A stretch of 59,572 bases of DNA from Pseudoneurospora amorphoporcata (Eukaryota > Ascomycota > Sordariomycetes > Sordariales > Sordariaceae): the NCBI GenBank assembly GCA_033297205.1, contig MU859270.1, positions 1 to 59,572 on the forward strand, read 5' to 3'. Below the pieces are notes generated by a model that was given only the letters and a program-made list of their open reading frames with translations, was not told where the DNA came from and ran no database searches. A program made the position numbers and the translations under genes. Positions 20,741 through 32,245 of the stretch are shown here, piece by piece. How positions within the stretch are numbered: position 1 is the stretch's first letter; each line of letters opens with the position of its first letter.

Positions 20741-22465
20741 ATGGTGCGCTCAGGAAAACGTATTTCCGCCTCTTGGGAGAGATTTCTGGCAAAGGTGCGC
20801 AGGAGCAGCAAAGACAGAATCGAGTCTATGACGCTCCCGTTGAGGAGATGCCCGACGAGGCAGCGGTCCACATTCTTGTACACGAAGAACATCATGGTTG
20901 TCACCTCCACAACTGTCGACTACGATGAGGCTGCCAGGGGTCCCGAGGTCCCTTCCATCTCCACGACAGTTAGCTACGATGAGGCTCCCGAGGATGCCAG
21001 GGGCCCCGAATGTGTCGTGTGCATGGAGGAGCACCCCGCGGGCCAGCTTATCTACTTTTGCTCTCCGTCTTCTTCCAACGAAGCATCGGACTCGAGCCCT
21101 TCTAACGCCAGCCACGGTTACTGCGACAGTTGCTTCGTCGAGGGCATCCGCGCTGCAACGAAGGATCGCTATCCATTCCGCTGCTGCGGAAAGATATTCG
21201 ACATAAACGACTACCCCGGTGTCTCCTTGTCCGCCGAGGAAAAGCAGGAGTACGATGACATGGTCGTGGAGATCAACACACCAAACCCGCTTTACTGCTC
21301 TAACCCTCGGTGCAGCAGTTTTATCAAACCCGACATGATTCAGAGCGATCTCGCTATTTGTCTCAAGTGCTCCGCCAACACCTGCAAACACTGCCGTCAG
21401 CCTTACCACCCGAAATTGGTTTGCTCCCAAGACCAAGATACACTCAAGGTGCTCGCTCTGGGCAAGGAAAAAGGGTGGAAAACATGCCCAGTGTGTAACT
21501 ACATGGTCGAACTGGTTAAGGGCTGTCACATAATCAAGTGTAGATGTTCCTGGTCATTTTGCTACAGGTGTGGCGCCACCAACAAGTCAAGGTAGGCCAA
21601 CCAATTCATCTCCTCACTCCCTTCCCACCCTTCGTTTTCTGATGCACTTCATTGCTAACCAAGACCCAACAGCTTGGACGACAGTCGCCACACCTGGCAC
21701 ACAACTTGTTGGAGGCCTACCGATCATGCCTATGCCGTCGTCGGTGCGGCCGTCTACAACAGACCTCCGCGGGAGGAGCAGCCGCAGCGCCCTCGCGATA
21801 GACTCGACTTTATGGGAAGAATCCAAGATCGGTGGCATGAGGCAAAGGCGGAGGCAAAGGCGGAGGCAAGGTTACGATTTCAGGAGCCGGCAAGGGAGTT
21901 TGAAAGGGAGAGGAAGCTGGAGAGGGAGCTGGAGCTGGAGAGGAGGATGGCGAGGCTTGAGAGGAGGGAGATGGCGAGGGAGCTGAAGCTGCAGAGGGCG
22001 ACGGAGAGGGAGGTGGCAAGGCTCAACAATATGACTTTGAGTGTTGAGCAGAACCGCAACCAGCCTGCGATCCACAACAACAACAACAACTACAACAACA
22101 ACAACCACCACCACCACAACCACCACAACCACCAAGCTAGAGCCATGCCTCAGCAAAACACTCAGCCACGCCAGCCTCAGCAGCAACCTCGCCAAGAGCC
22201 TCGCAACCCTCCTGCTTATCGCGGGCGTGGCTTTCTCTGGATGGAGGCGCTGGTTTCGCCCACCAGGCCGAATCCCATTCAGCCCGAGAACAACAGCAAT
22301 AACAACAATAACAACCTACGACACCGCCCAGCCAGGCCCCAGAGCGAAGAGGTTAACCAACAGCCTCGCAAAACTTGTCACAATCGTGACAACCGCGAAC
22401 GTGGCGTTCTCTGGCAGCACCTAATGGTCTCGCCAACTCGAACTCGACCGATTTCCCAGCCCTAG
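20741..22465 (+). CDS. RBR (RING-IBR-RING) E3 ubiquitin ligase, 547 aa
   Basis: Two exons (20741-21591, 21673-22465; intron GTAGGC...CAG) give 547 residues. RING1 starts CVVCMEEHPAGQLIYFC (about residue 91) and continues to RCC (about 149). The IBR covers YCSNPRCSSF to HPKLVC (about 185-228). RING2 is CPVCNYMVELVKGCHIIKCR (about 249-268) and onward, with Cys262 at the position of the catalytic cysteine that carries ubiquitin as a thioester in RBR ligases. After it come a His/Trp segment, a long Glu/Arg coiled coil, Asn and His runs, a Pro/Gln region, and two copies of an RG(F/V)LW..L.VSPTR..PI motif (about 466-485 and 525-544). An alternative start is the ATG at 20894, just before an imperfect YDEA repeat. 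The substrate is unknown. Confidence 0.9.
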
Positions 22466-25400
22466 CCGAATCCGTGGCCGGCCGAACCATCCACCCGAGC
22501 CCCAAGGCCGAGGCGGCGACGAATCCGAACATAAGCTCATTCAATGCCTGGTTTTTAATCAAATCTGCAACGGTCTGGCTTTTGGTTTGGGGTATGCAGC
22601 TGACTAGCTAGCATGAGGCAGCGTTATCAGTGCCCTGCACCACAGGCATTATATAGGTAGAGGAGAGGATTGCATATCAACTGCATATATACCAGCCTTA
22701 ATCAGTTCCGGGCTCCCAGGTTCCCGGTGGTGGGGGTAGCACGTGGAGGCAGCTTTGGGGGCCACACGACACGTTGAGCCCATACAAGGCTTGCTTGCTT
22801 GTTTGCCAGCTGCCTGCCAATGATGGAGTTGCTTTCGCTCCTGTCATCCGCACCCTCCGATTTTGTTTCTGTTTCGCTTGTCTCTTTATTTCATCACCAT
22901 GCGTCGGTTGGCATTGTTCGGTCATTGATCTCGGCCAGTGGTTCCATTTTGTGTTCTATTTCATTCGGTTTTTTTTTTTTTTTGGTTTTTTCCCTCAAGA
23001 TACCGCCGGACAAGAATGACAAGATTAGGGAGGAGGAGGAAACCACGATCTCGTGAAGATGTCATGAAGATGTTCCTTTGTTGTTTTCTTCTTTGTTTCT
23101 TGTGACTCCTCTCACTGGCTGGCCTTAGCCAAAAGCTGAGAAGCGTTGTCAAACTAAGCGGACCTGTCATTGCCTCTGCGTCGACAGACTGAACAAGGCA
23201 GCAGGAGGTTTTCTCCTTTTGTTATACTGGATAGTAACACACTTGTGTATCAAACCACCTGACTCATCTGTACAGTTGTGAGGGTGGAAGGATAGGTGAC
23301 CTGGCTTCCGCCTGTAGGCACATAGTATCGTATCAGGAAGTTCATGAGCGTTGTTCTTCCCCCCCCAAAACCCAAGGAGAGGCTGAACCTGAGCCGACCC
23401 TGACTCACGAGGCTGGGGTGGAAGCAAGGTTCCTCCTCCTCAAGGCTCCTTCACCCCGTTTGAGAGATCACAGTTGCTTACAGAGGATACAGAATCCATA
23501 CGCCTCTCTGCTGACGAGCACATGCAGGTACCGAGGCACGAGCTACTCGCCAACCGGTGGAGATGTCGGAAATAACGGCCTGCAGCCAAGCTTCACACGA
23601 TTCAAACCTGTGTTGAATGGCCAACGAAGAGGGCTAGGAAGCGAGTCTGGTGGACGGAGTGGATGTCGATGGCTTCAAAGCTCGGGCAAGTCTCGGGAAA
23701 AGGCCGCAATCCTCAGCGGGCGGTTTCCGCTTGTCGGACGGCTGTGTGTGAGTGTTTTGGAGGTACTGAGTACTTGATGAAGTGTTACGGCTCAGCGATG
23801 AGATAACAGGAAGTCATATACTCAAGGAAAGTGAGTGGCTTGATGTACTGTATACATGGTATTTGAACGGCTTGAAGGGTGCCGGAGAGTGGAAGTCAGC
23901 GAGCAGAAGAACACCGGCGGCTGGTCCGTCATTTGCTCCGGTGGCAGTGCCGCCATGGTAGTTGTCGGGTCGTTGGATCGGCAATTTCGGGACAGGAAGA
24001 CCGTCTTCGGGTACTGTATGTGGTGAAGATCTGGATTAGTTCTGATCTCGTTCGAATCCAACATCTCAGAACTTCTCATCGAAGAACACCCACGGCCTTG
24101 CTATTGAAAACGTCGTCAACTAGAAGTTCGGTACATCTGATCCCACATCCTGAGCAGCGGCGAGCAGGCTTGGTGAAGGTACTTTTTCCCCACGCGGTTG
24201 GATCAAGCAGTGTGGCCTATGTGAAGGAAGGGACGACACTCGACAGAGCCTCACCGGTACCTATAAGAGGAGGTACATTCGTCCCTTCCACTGGTAGAGG
24301 TAGATCTACTTTCCACTTTGGCACTTCCTTCCCCTGCTTCCCAGTCTCCATACCCTCGTTGCCTTTCGTTGCCTGATTGGTCCCCAATAGCTTCAACTTC
24401 TCGAGCTACTGCCATGAAAACCCACTGCCAACCTCAGAGCTGCATAAGCTTCTCTTGACTCCCCGCAGGTTGATGGCGGGCTCAGCCTATCACACTGGTG
24501 GGTTAGATGCAAGCTTGATATGTCACCGGCTGTCGGTGCGGGTGGTCGGCGTGGTCGGCGTGGTCGGGTATCTGTTTCGGTTCTTAATTTGTACAGACGC
24601 TTTCTCGAAGCACAGGTATCTATGAGACACTCGCAGTGTATTCATCGGCAATGGAATAGATGATGAAACCAAACGTCCCAGTGTCGGTGCATGTCTTCAA
24701 GTTATTCGAATAATTCATCGGATCCTTCCTATTACCCCCATAGATGTTCAACAACAGTGGCCAACATGCTGGTGTAATACAGTGTACTGTAGTACTACTA
24801 CGATCCCGGTACACGTTCGTCCGCTTACACTATCTCTCACAGCACGGGATATCCCAGTCACAACTTCACAACTCCTGCGTCCTATGTATCCGCTCGGTTA
24901 CGAGTCAGATCGCTCAGAAGTCCAAGCTCCCACAGCACTTCAAGTTCGGATGACACTCGAGACAAACCCCAACACGCCGGCAACTGAACTTGCCATTCTC
25001 TCTGCCATCCCAAGCATATGTATCTCAAGCACGTGCTCGCATCGAACCAGACACCATTTCTGCTCCCTTGTTCCTAGGATCCCTTAGCCCCCACGAGCGG
25101 CGAACCGTGACAACGTCCAACCCTCACGCAAACGCATTGCGCAAGATAAGGTTATCCAAAACAATCCCCGTATTCGGTAATCCCCTCCGTGGATCTTCCC
25201 CCACGAAGTGTGGCTGTAGCTTGTAAGGTTGTTTCAATCTGTAAACTCTCAAATCCCCGAACCCGCGTGTGTGGGAGCCGGAGAACTTGGGGGTCTCGGT
25301 CGGCTGTACTTGCGAACGAAACGTGGTCAAACCTTGGAAGTTGTCGAGCACGCAATGCGGGTGCGAAGCTGGAGTTCTTATTCGCACTCCAGATCTTCGA

Positions 25401-26446
25401 TATCAAACCGCCTGCTGTCCTGGGGATTGCCATGTCATTCAGCTTGCATCTCATCTTGCGCATCTGATCTTGCACATCTTCAACCTCAAAAGTTCGGCAC
25501 GTGTCGAACTAAACTAGCGACCTTCCTCGCGTCTTCCGATATCTTTCTGGTGTCTTTTTGGTGTCTAGCTAACGCAAAACTAACGCAACTCTAACCGTGA
25601 TAGCCTCAAGTCCGCCTCTTCTCCCTGAGACCCTGACTATCAACGCCGGTCCTGCACCAGTCTTCAACTTCATCAGATCCGACCGATCAACATTATTCCA
25701 GAACCTCTTGGCATCCATAATCCATCTTATCGATTGATCCCAAACCAATCAAAGTGGGTCCGTCAGTCCCTTTCTCAGTTGCGGTTAGGATCAGTCTTGT
25801 TTACACTTTCTCAGGGGTAAGCGCTGGGGACCTAGGACCTGGCGCTAATTTTTAGGCCAGAGACAACAAGGTGGATCCCTGCGCTACTATGGTTGGTTAA
25901 CTTTTTTAGTGTCGGGCACGTTCCCGGGTAGATCAACGTTCCAAGGCGGTGAGATTGTAAGGGATGAGGCACACCAAAAAAAAATTTAAAATTTTTTTGA
26001 GCGATTGCGTGCTTGCTTTAAAAATTGAAAGTGGCCGGGATGTCGAAAGTTGCCGATCATGGCCTGAATGTTGTTCAGCGTCTGGAACGCTTGGGGCTTT
26101 TTTCTTTTTTTTTGTGAAGGGCATTGCACAAGGTAATCGACGTTGGTTTGGTCTCAGTTTTCAGTGCGAACTATGACAAGAATAATACAGGAAAGCATTC
26201 AACGTCATTGCATCGTGAGTCACTTCGAACAGTATCGCAAGGAACCAAAAAGTGATAATGGCAAATAGGATGCCACACCCCCTGTTGAATAGGGTCATTA
26301 GATACTATATAGTCATGTGATAAACAAGGGTATCTTGAACAAAACTGCCCGCCAAAAACAAAAGTGTATAATCCATCCCAAAAACCGTAACTCCCAAAAA
26401 GCAGCATCATTAGATCCGTAATAGTGATATCCATTCAAGAAAGTAT
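22466..26446. other. Four-kilobase region without a supported gene
   Basis: Frames on both strands are short, start at non-ATG codons or lack domain signatures. Visible items are a T run (22971-22983), a three-fold GTGGTCGGC tandem (about 24540-24567), a near-perfect E-box palindrome (25491-25510) with short tandem repeats around it, and an A/T-rich patch with homopolymers at 25973-26115. The block could hold long UTRs, a noncoding RNA, or decayed sequence. Confidence 0.5.
25491..25510. promoter_or_regulatory. 20-bp near-palindrome centred on CACGTG
   Basis: AGTTCGGCACGTGTCGAACT is a palindrome apart from one base pair and is centred on the E-box hexamer CACGTG, the core bound by bHLH factors. 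It is not adjacent to a recognised gene start, so a regulatory role is only a possibility. Confidence 0.4.
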
Positions 26447-28157
26447 TTATGCCTTCTTGACCTTCTTGTACCTGATGACCTCATTGCCATCCTCGTCGAC
26501 AATTCTCTCCGCCACGATGCTGTGTCCGCGAACCCAGGGCCAGAACTTGGTCCAGACGAACCAGTAGAAGCCACCAAGGAGCAAAACGGCAACACCGACG
26601 ATGGGGAAGACGTAGTAGGGGTATCCCTCGGCGTTCCAGTCCCCAACCGGGGGGATGAAGGGAACGACAGCCAAGAAGACGTTGAGGAGGAAGAAGATGG
26701 CGAGGATGGGCTCCCAGCAGCGCCATGTCGGCTTCCAGGTATCTCTTCGGAAGAAGTGGAGCCAGATGAGACCGCCAGAAACAAAGCCGTTGATCCAGAC
26801 ACCGGGATAAGTGTAGAGGTTGACCAAAAAGTTATAGGCAGGTCCAGGAGGAGGAGCAAGCAGGATGATAATGGTGACCAGCCAGTGCAGGAAAAGCGAA
26901 GCAGCAGGAGCATTACAAGGCTTGTTGGAGCCCCAGAACCTGCTAAGAGGAAGCAAACCCTCCTTGCCCAACTCCTGGTTGAGACGAGCGTGGGCGAAAG
27001 AGACAGCCAAGACGTTGCCCAAGTTGCTAAGGGCGACGAAAATGGGAAGGGCCTTGACACCGGCGCTGTCACCGAAAACGTTCTTGAAGAAGATACCAGC
27101 GACAAGAACCTCAGAGGTAGCAATTTCGCCCTTGGGGACAGCGGCGAAATAGGCAACGTTGACCAAGACGTAGAGAATGGTGACACCGGCAACGGCGATA
27201 GGAGCGGCGAGGGTCAAGGTACGGCGAGGATCCTTGAGTTCACTCATGACGTAGTTGGCGTTTTCCCAACCCTTGTAACTGTAGACAATGTTGAGCAGGG
27301 CGTTGGAGTAAGCATAAGCACCACCACCACCGTAGGTCTCGGTCGTTTCAATGCGGAAGGAGTGCTCGAAGTTCTTGGGATCGGGGACGTGGCGATGACC
27401 GGCAAGGGCGGCAAACCCGGCGAAGACGATAAATAGTACGATGACAACCTTGAAGACACCAAGGACGTTGACCAAGCGGACACCCCACTTAGGAAGGAAG
27501 GCGTGCAGGGCGCAAGCAAAGGTAGCGCAGGCAACACCGATACCGCGAGCCTTGTAGCTGTCCTGGGCCTCTCCGTTGTGGGCGTAAAGGATGTAGCGAC
27601 CGAAGGCGAGCGAGTTCCCGGAAGAGAAGCCGAGGAAGATCATTTGCGCGGCGAGAACGCAGGAGGCGAGGTACTTGGGGTGCTTGTAGATGTACTCAAG
27701 GTAGTTCTTCTCACCACCGGAGCGAGGAATGGCAAGGCCGAATTCGAGCCATACGCTGAGACCGCAGCAGGCCAAGAAGCCACCTGTGTAGGGATGTGGT
27801 TAGGACGGAGTGGCCCCAGAGAAGGGAGATGACATGTCCCAGAAAGATGGAGAATCTCCAACTCTAGAGCTGAAACAAGGCTTGTGGCTCAAACTTACCA
27901 ATAACCCAAAGGAAAATACTGACACCGACAGAGCCCGTGGCCTGGAAAATAGCGGAGGGAGTCGAGAAAATACCAGTACCGATCATCTTGTTGAGAATCA
28001 AGAAGACGGCACCGGTGATACCGATCTTTCGGTCTTCGCCAAAGGCGAACTTCTCAGCTGCCTGGACTTCACCGACGACGGCACTGTCATTGTCGTTAAT
28101 CGCCACAAGGGCGGTCTTGACAGCCTCCGGGTCGGAGGACTTGTCAAAAGAACCCAT
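26447..28157 (-). CDS. Mup1-like high-affinity methionine permease, 531 aa
   Basis: Two exons (28157-27899, 27783-26447) with a GTAAGT...ACAG intron give 531 residues. The protein is an APC-superfamily amino-acid transporter with about 12 membrane segments. The first helix region contains NKMIGTGIFSTPSAIFQATG, the substrate-site motif of LAT/Mup1-type carriers. Later segments include SYKGWENANYVMSELKDPRR, whose charged loop is conserved in Mup1 proteins. The cytosolic N-terminus (about 45 residues) is rich in Asp, Glu and Lys and could carry ubiquitin sites for nutrient-driven endocytosis. It likely imports methionine (and cysteine) across the plasma membrane; substrate preference is inferred from family resemblance. 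A MITE lies directly upstream of its TATA box, which may affect expression. Confidence 0.9.
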
Positions 28158-28259
28158 AATGTGTGTTGTTTCCCTTCGGCCCTGATAGGGGTTGTTGACG
28201 ATTTGGTTGATGCTGATGACTGAATGAAGAGGAGAGACTGATCAGAGGGCGACCGCCGG

Positions 28260-28265
28260 TTTATA
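28260..28265 (-). promoter_or_regulatory. TATA box of methionine permease gene
   Basis: TATAAA on the minus strand lies about 103 bases before the ATG at 28157 and about 22 bases from the end of MITE-B copy 2. This is inferred from position. Confidence 0.6.
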
Positions 28266-28286
28266 AGTTACGAGCATTTTAATATA

Positions 28287-28617
28287 CAGGAATTTCCCCT
28301 AATAATGCATGTAATCAGGGACGGCACTTTGTATGCATTTAGAGGTACTTATGCACTTGCTTTCCCATGCCAAGACTTCTTAGCCCTATAATATAGAAAC
28401 TTTGGGGGACTTTTAGGAGTGAACACACCTGTTAGGACCTAAAGGGCCTCTAAAAATAGGGGACTATAAATGCATAAACACCAATTTGACGGCCCGGCAC
28501 ACATGTAAATATGCATTTTAGCATTTACTCATACTAAATAATTGCAGCGGCTAGATCTTAAGCATTTAGAGGTATTTATGCACTTTCAGGTGCATGCATT
28601 ATCAGGAGAAATTCCTG
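28287..28617. mobile_element. MITE-B copy 2, 331 bp, in the methionine permease promoter
   Basis: The ends are CAGGAATTTCCCCTAATAAT and, inverted, CAGGAATTTCTCCTGATAAT, flanked by TA (28285-28286 and 28618-28619). It is colinear with copy 1 at 11299-11623 but more A/T-rich, with substitutions mostly of transition type. No ORF is present. It sits immediately upstream of the permease TATA box, so any native upstream regulatory sites are displaced by about 333 bp. Confidence 0.9.
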
Positions 28618-31600
28618 TAAAGGTCAGGGTGACAGCGTTGTGGGATGCTTGAAAGTTTGCGCGGCTCGCAGGGATCGGCCCTGGCGTCATCCCATGGCGA
28701 CATTGTGGTGAAGTCTCTCAAGGTACCCCGGACCTCTGAGAAGCTTTCGGAGGTGGTCCCAAAAGCGCTGTGGTTCACGGTGTGCTGCCAGAGTTGCGTT
28801 CGGTGGATGCAACGTGCAACAATTTAGCCGCACGCCATCGGACACCCTACCGAGCACATCGGTCTAACCGGGCCCTAGTGCGTAGCGTGTAACGACCCCC
28901 AAGGCGGTCAATGTCCAGAGGGACGCAAGGCTGACAGCTTTTACGCAATGGGAATCTCGGTCAGGAAGGACGGTTCCTCAGAAAATCGTTGACTTGGGAG
29001 TCCTGTCCTGGCGCCGTATTCCGTACAGCAGGCATCCAGAAAGCTTCGCCGGCGTAGCCAAGACGGCGTGGTGTGGGATTCGAAAAGATGGGTTGCGGGA
29101 TGTGATGCAGTCGAGGGCAACAAAGGCCGAGACACGGGTGGATTCCCGGGTCCTGTGGGTCCTTTTGGCACTTCTCAGTCGCCGCATGCTACACTACAGG
29201 CTCGATAGGCAATGGACGGGCATGGCCCACAAAATGGAAAAATTGTCGATGTCGTGCTCAGAGCCAAGAATTGCGGCAACGACCATGGGAGCCAATGCAA
29301 TTCAGCCTACTCGAGTTCTGCGGATTCCAGCGGCCGGTACCTGATGCTGGAATGCCGGGCCATCACCAGACATCGGACATGCCACCAACTTTTGTCAACC
29401 TTTCTGTGAGCCGACGGCGATATGGTCGTTCTCTTTCTTCCTCATTGTGTCCAGGTATCCCGATGTCCAGTCGAGCCATCAGATATGCAACAATCGAGGA
29501 TGGCAAAAGGGGTGGTGCCTCTCCGTGTCCTGTCCATGGACACAATCCCATCCCCAAGGCATGGTCATTGACTCATCAAGGAAGCCTCAAGGCTGACTTG
29601 AACATCTGGGGAGGCGACTTTATATGTGTCGCGAAATCGTCATAGGGAAAGCCCCATGATGTCGCCAACTGAAGTTCTCGACGACGAGGTCCACCATGAG
29701 GAAAAGCGTGTCGTGTGGTTCGTGCGAGGCGGGTACCCCAACCCATCCCCCCGAATCCTGACCCGCCTGACGATACGGCCAAGACATCGCCATCACATCC
29801 TTTTGATGAATTGTCGCCATGAACGAATTCTTGGCTATTCTGACGAATCGCTCGTGGTTGTGTTGCAGCTCCCTAGCTAGGAAGGTTGTTTGGTTACCCC
29901 CAAACTTGGCGATCACGATGATTGCTAGCAACCACAATGCGCCAGTTCGTCCCTTGGCAGTGATGGCTGTTCCATGTTTCCTGATTCATCACTCCACTGC
30001 TGGTGGTGTTGGTAGTCGTAGATATTTGGGGGTTATGGCGTGACGGCTCGTATCGTCATAAGGCTGAAGCTGAGACGTTTGATCGAGGTGTTGAGTTGTT
30101 TTGTGAGCTCAGCTGACGGAATGCTAGGGGCGATGAGGCAATCGAGGCTAGCCGATGTGGACGGTCGATAGACGCAGCAAGCAGATAACTCGTCGAATTC
30201 CGGGACTCCAACAACAAAAGCCCCTGCTTGGCCCCAACCGCACGATCGACAATCCTAATGACTTGTGAGAAAGCTGAGCGCGTTGGCAAAATGGCTCGAT
30301 GCGGTCATAAGCCGGCTTCGACGTCCTGACCGCCGTGGTAGTTGCTAGTCACTGGACAAGCTCTTTCTGGTCTTTACACCTCCATCATGCCCAAGGTGTG
30401 TCGATGCAAGAAGTGAGCTCGAGGAGTGGTGACACCCTTCCGTCTTCGAGGATGTGAAGGCGTTGACGCAGCAGACCTTGCGCTTCGTTCCAAGGGCTTC
30501 TGCATCGCAACCTCGGAGCGACTGGCGCTTGGCGACGGCGTCTCTCGACGGCAGATATGGCACGGAGGATAGAATGCTTTGAAGAGAACCCAACTGTCCA
30601 GTCATTGTCAGCATCTGCTGGAGGACTTGGCACATCATTCACTTACCTGGAGTGACAGAGTTCCACGTGTCCGGTCACTCGACCAAAGGAGGCTGATAAC
30701 CGAGAATGTAAGGACTCGAGCGCAACGATTGAAAGCCGCCATGTCATGAGCGGGAAGCCAGGTATGCACTTGCTAACAACGCATGGGCATCCAGTGCCTC
30801 TGGTACGAACTATCGGCAGAGACCAGGACCACTTCGTGGTGGTGGTGGTGGTGGTGGTGTTTGAGTGAGGACACTCATCAGGGGTAGAAGAAAAGCCGGC
30901 ATGATGGATGTTGTTTCCGTTTGCTGTCGGTGCTTGAGAAGGAGGACGGCTGTCACTCTCACCGGCGTCCGGGAAATACCGCAAAAACGAGACGCTTGTT
31001 CTTGGAAGGTAGATAGATGAATAGCTCGATGGACTTTGTACCAGATTGTCAACGGCGCGCAGAAACGCGCCCGGATGCGAGGGCAGAAATGTAAGGGGAG
31101 AAGGGGTAGTGTCGGAGAGAGGAGCCTCCCAGATGCGTTGCGGAAGACTTTGCAAGAATTTGCGTCTCTTGCTCGAGATTCAGTCGTGCTTGCCAGAATG
31201 AAGACAATCTTCTTCGCAACTGCCTTGGAAGTCTGAAAAGCTGCGTATGACTGTGTCAAGGACGGAGTCATGGAAGGAGCGTCTCTATCGAGGAAGGCTC
31301 CTTCTCCTACAATAGTTGCTACTAGGGCACACCGACATCGGAGGCTAGCGGCTATGTTGTGACCAGTTGCTCTCGATCAACTCCTTCCGAATTGGGCATG
31401 AGTCGTGATCGGAGTCCATCGGAGACCATTACGCTTGCTTAGTCAGTAGCCGCCGGTACGTCATCCTTCCCGAGGGTAATGTACCACTCTCGCTAACCTC
31501 CTTTGGAACTTTTGTCATTAAAGTACCCTTTTCGGTCGTTGATATGCCGGGACTAATTAAGGTGCCTTGGACCGTTGCAAAAGATATGCCACAAGAGGAG

Positions 31601-32245
31601 GGTGAGTGAGGGTGGATATATTCGCAGTGACAATGGCCCCTCCTCTCTCCCATCCCGATTTCCCGTCTGCCTTCAGCATGAAGAGTATCCATGACGGCTT
31701 GCTGCGCGCTGATATCCATATGGTGACAATAGCCGCGGTGATATAATAAAAATGCTATTCACAAAATATCCTCCCTTTCCTGTAGCGGAACACATTAAGA
31801 GGAGGGACCGTATTATTTGACCGTCGGTGTACAAAGTCCATGTCCTGATATGGCCCGTGTCTGAGACGGCACCGAGTGAAACAGCCCAGCCGGTTGAACA
31901 TGAGGCTCAATTTCCAGAGATAACGGTACGCATCGAAAGGTCCAGTCCCGGTATTAGCCCCCTTTCAAAGCTAAAGTCCCCGTTATTGCTTCATGGTACC
32001 TGCTGCGGATGGGATGATGAGGGGAAGCGGCCTGGACAGAACACAGGGCATGAAAAGTCCGGTGAAAACATCTAGATGAAAAACGGCATCTGAAGATGTG
32101 AGCCAGCCAGCACGAGACTTGCAGCTTTGCTCTTCCTTGCATTCTCACGTTGGTTGCTTCACCCATCAATCAAACCACTGTCATCCCCAAACTGCCTCGT
32201 CCAATCTGACCGCGGTGTTTCGAGACGGAGTACACCACCACGGCC
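28618..32245. other. 3.6-kb region without a supported gene
   Basis: Neither strand has a frame with recognisable domains. A 170-codon open stretch on the minus strand (30643-31155) shows a somewhat protein-like composition but no ATG in frame, and its Thr run comes from a GGT microsatellite (about 30837-30859). The segment 31420-32000 is locally A/T-rich and may include decayed repeats. No TIR or LTR pair was identified. Confidence 0.5.

Noticed and set aside
24050..24075. GTTCGAATC resembling a tRNA T-loop
   Set aside because: The flanking bases cannot form the 5-bp T stem, and no acceptor stem or D arm is visible. A similar match on the minus strand at 12304-12313 also fails.
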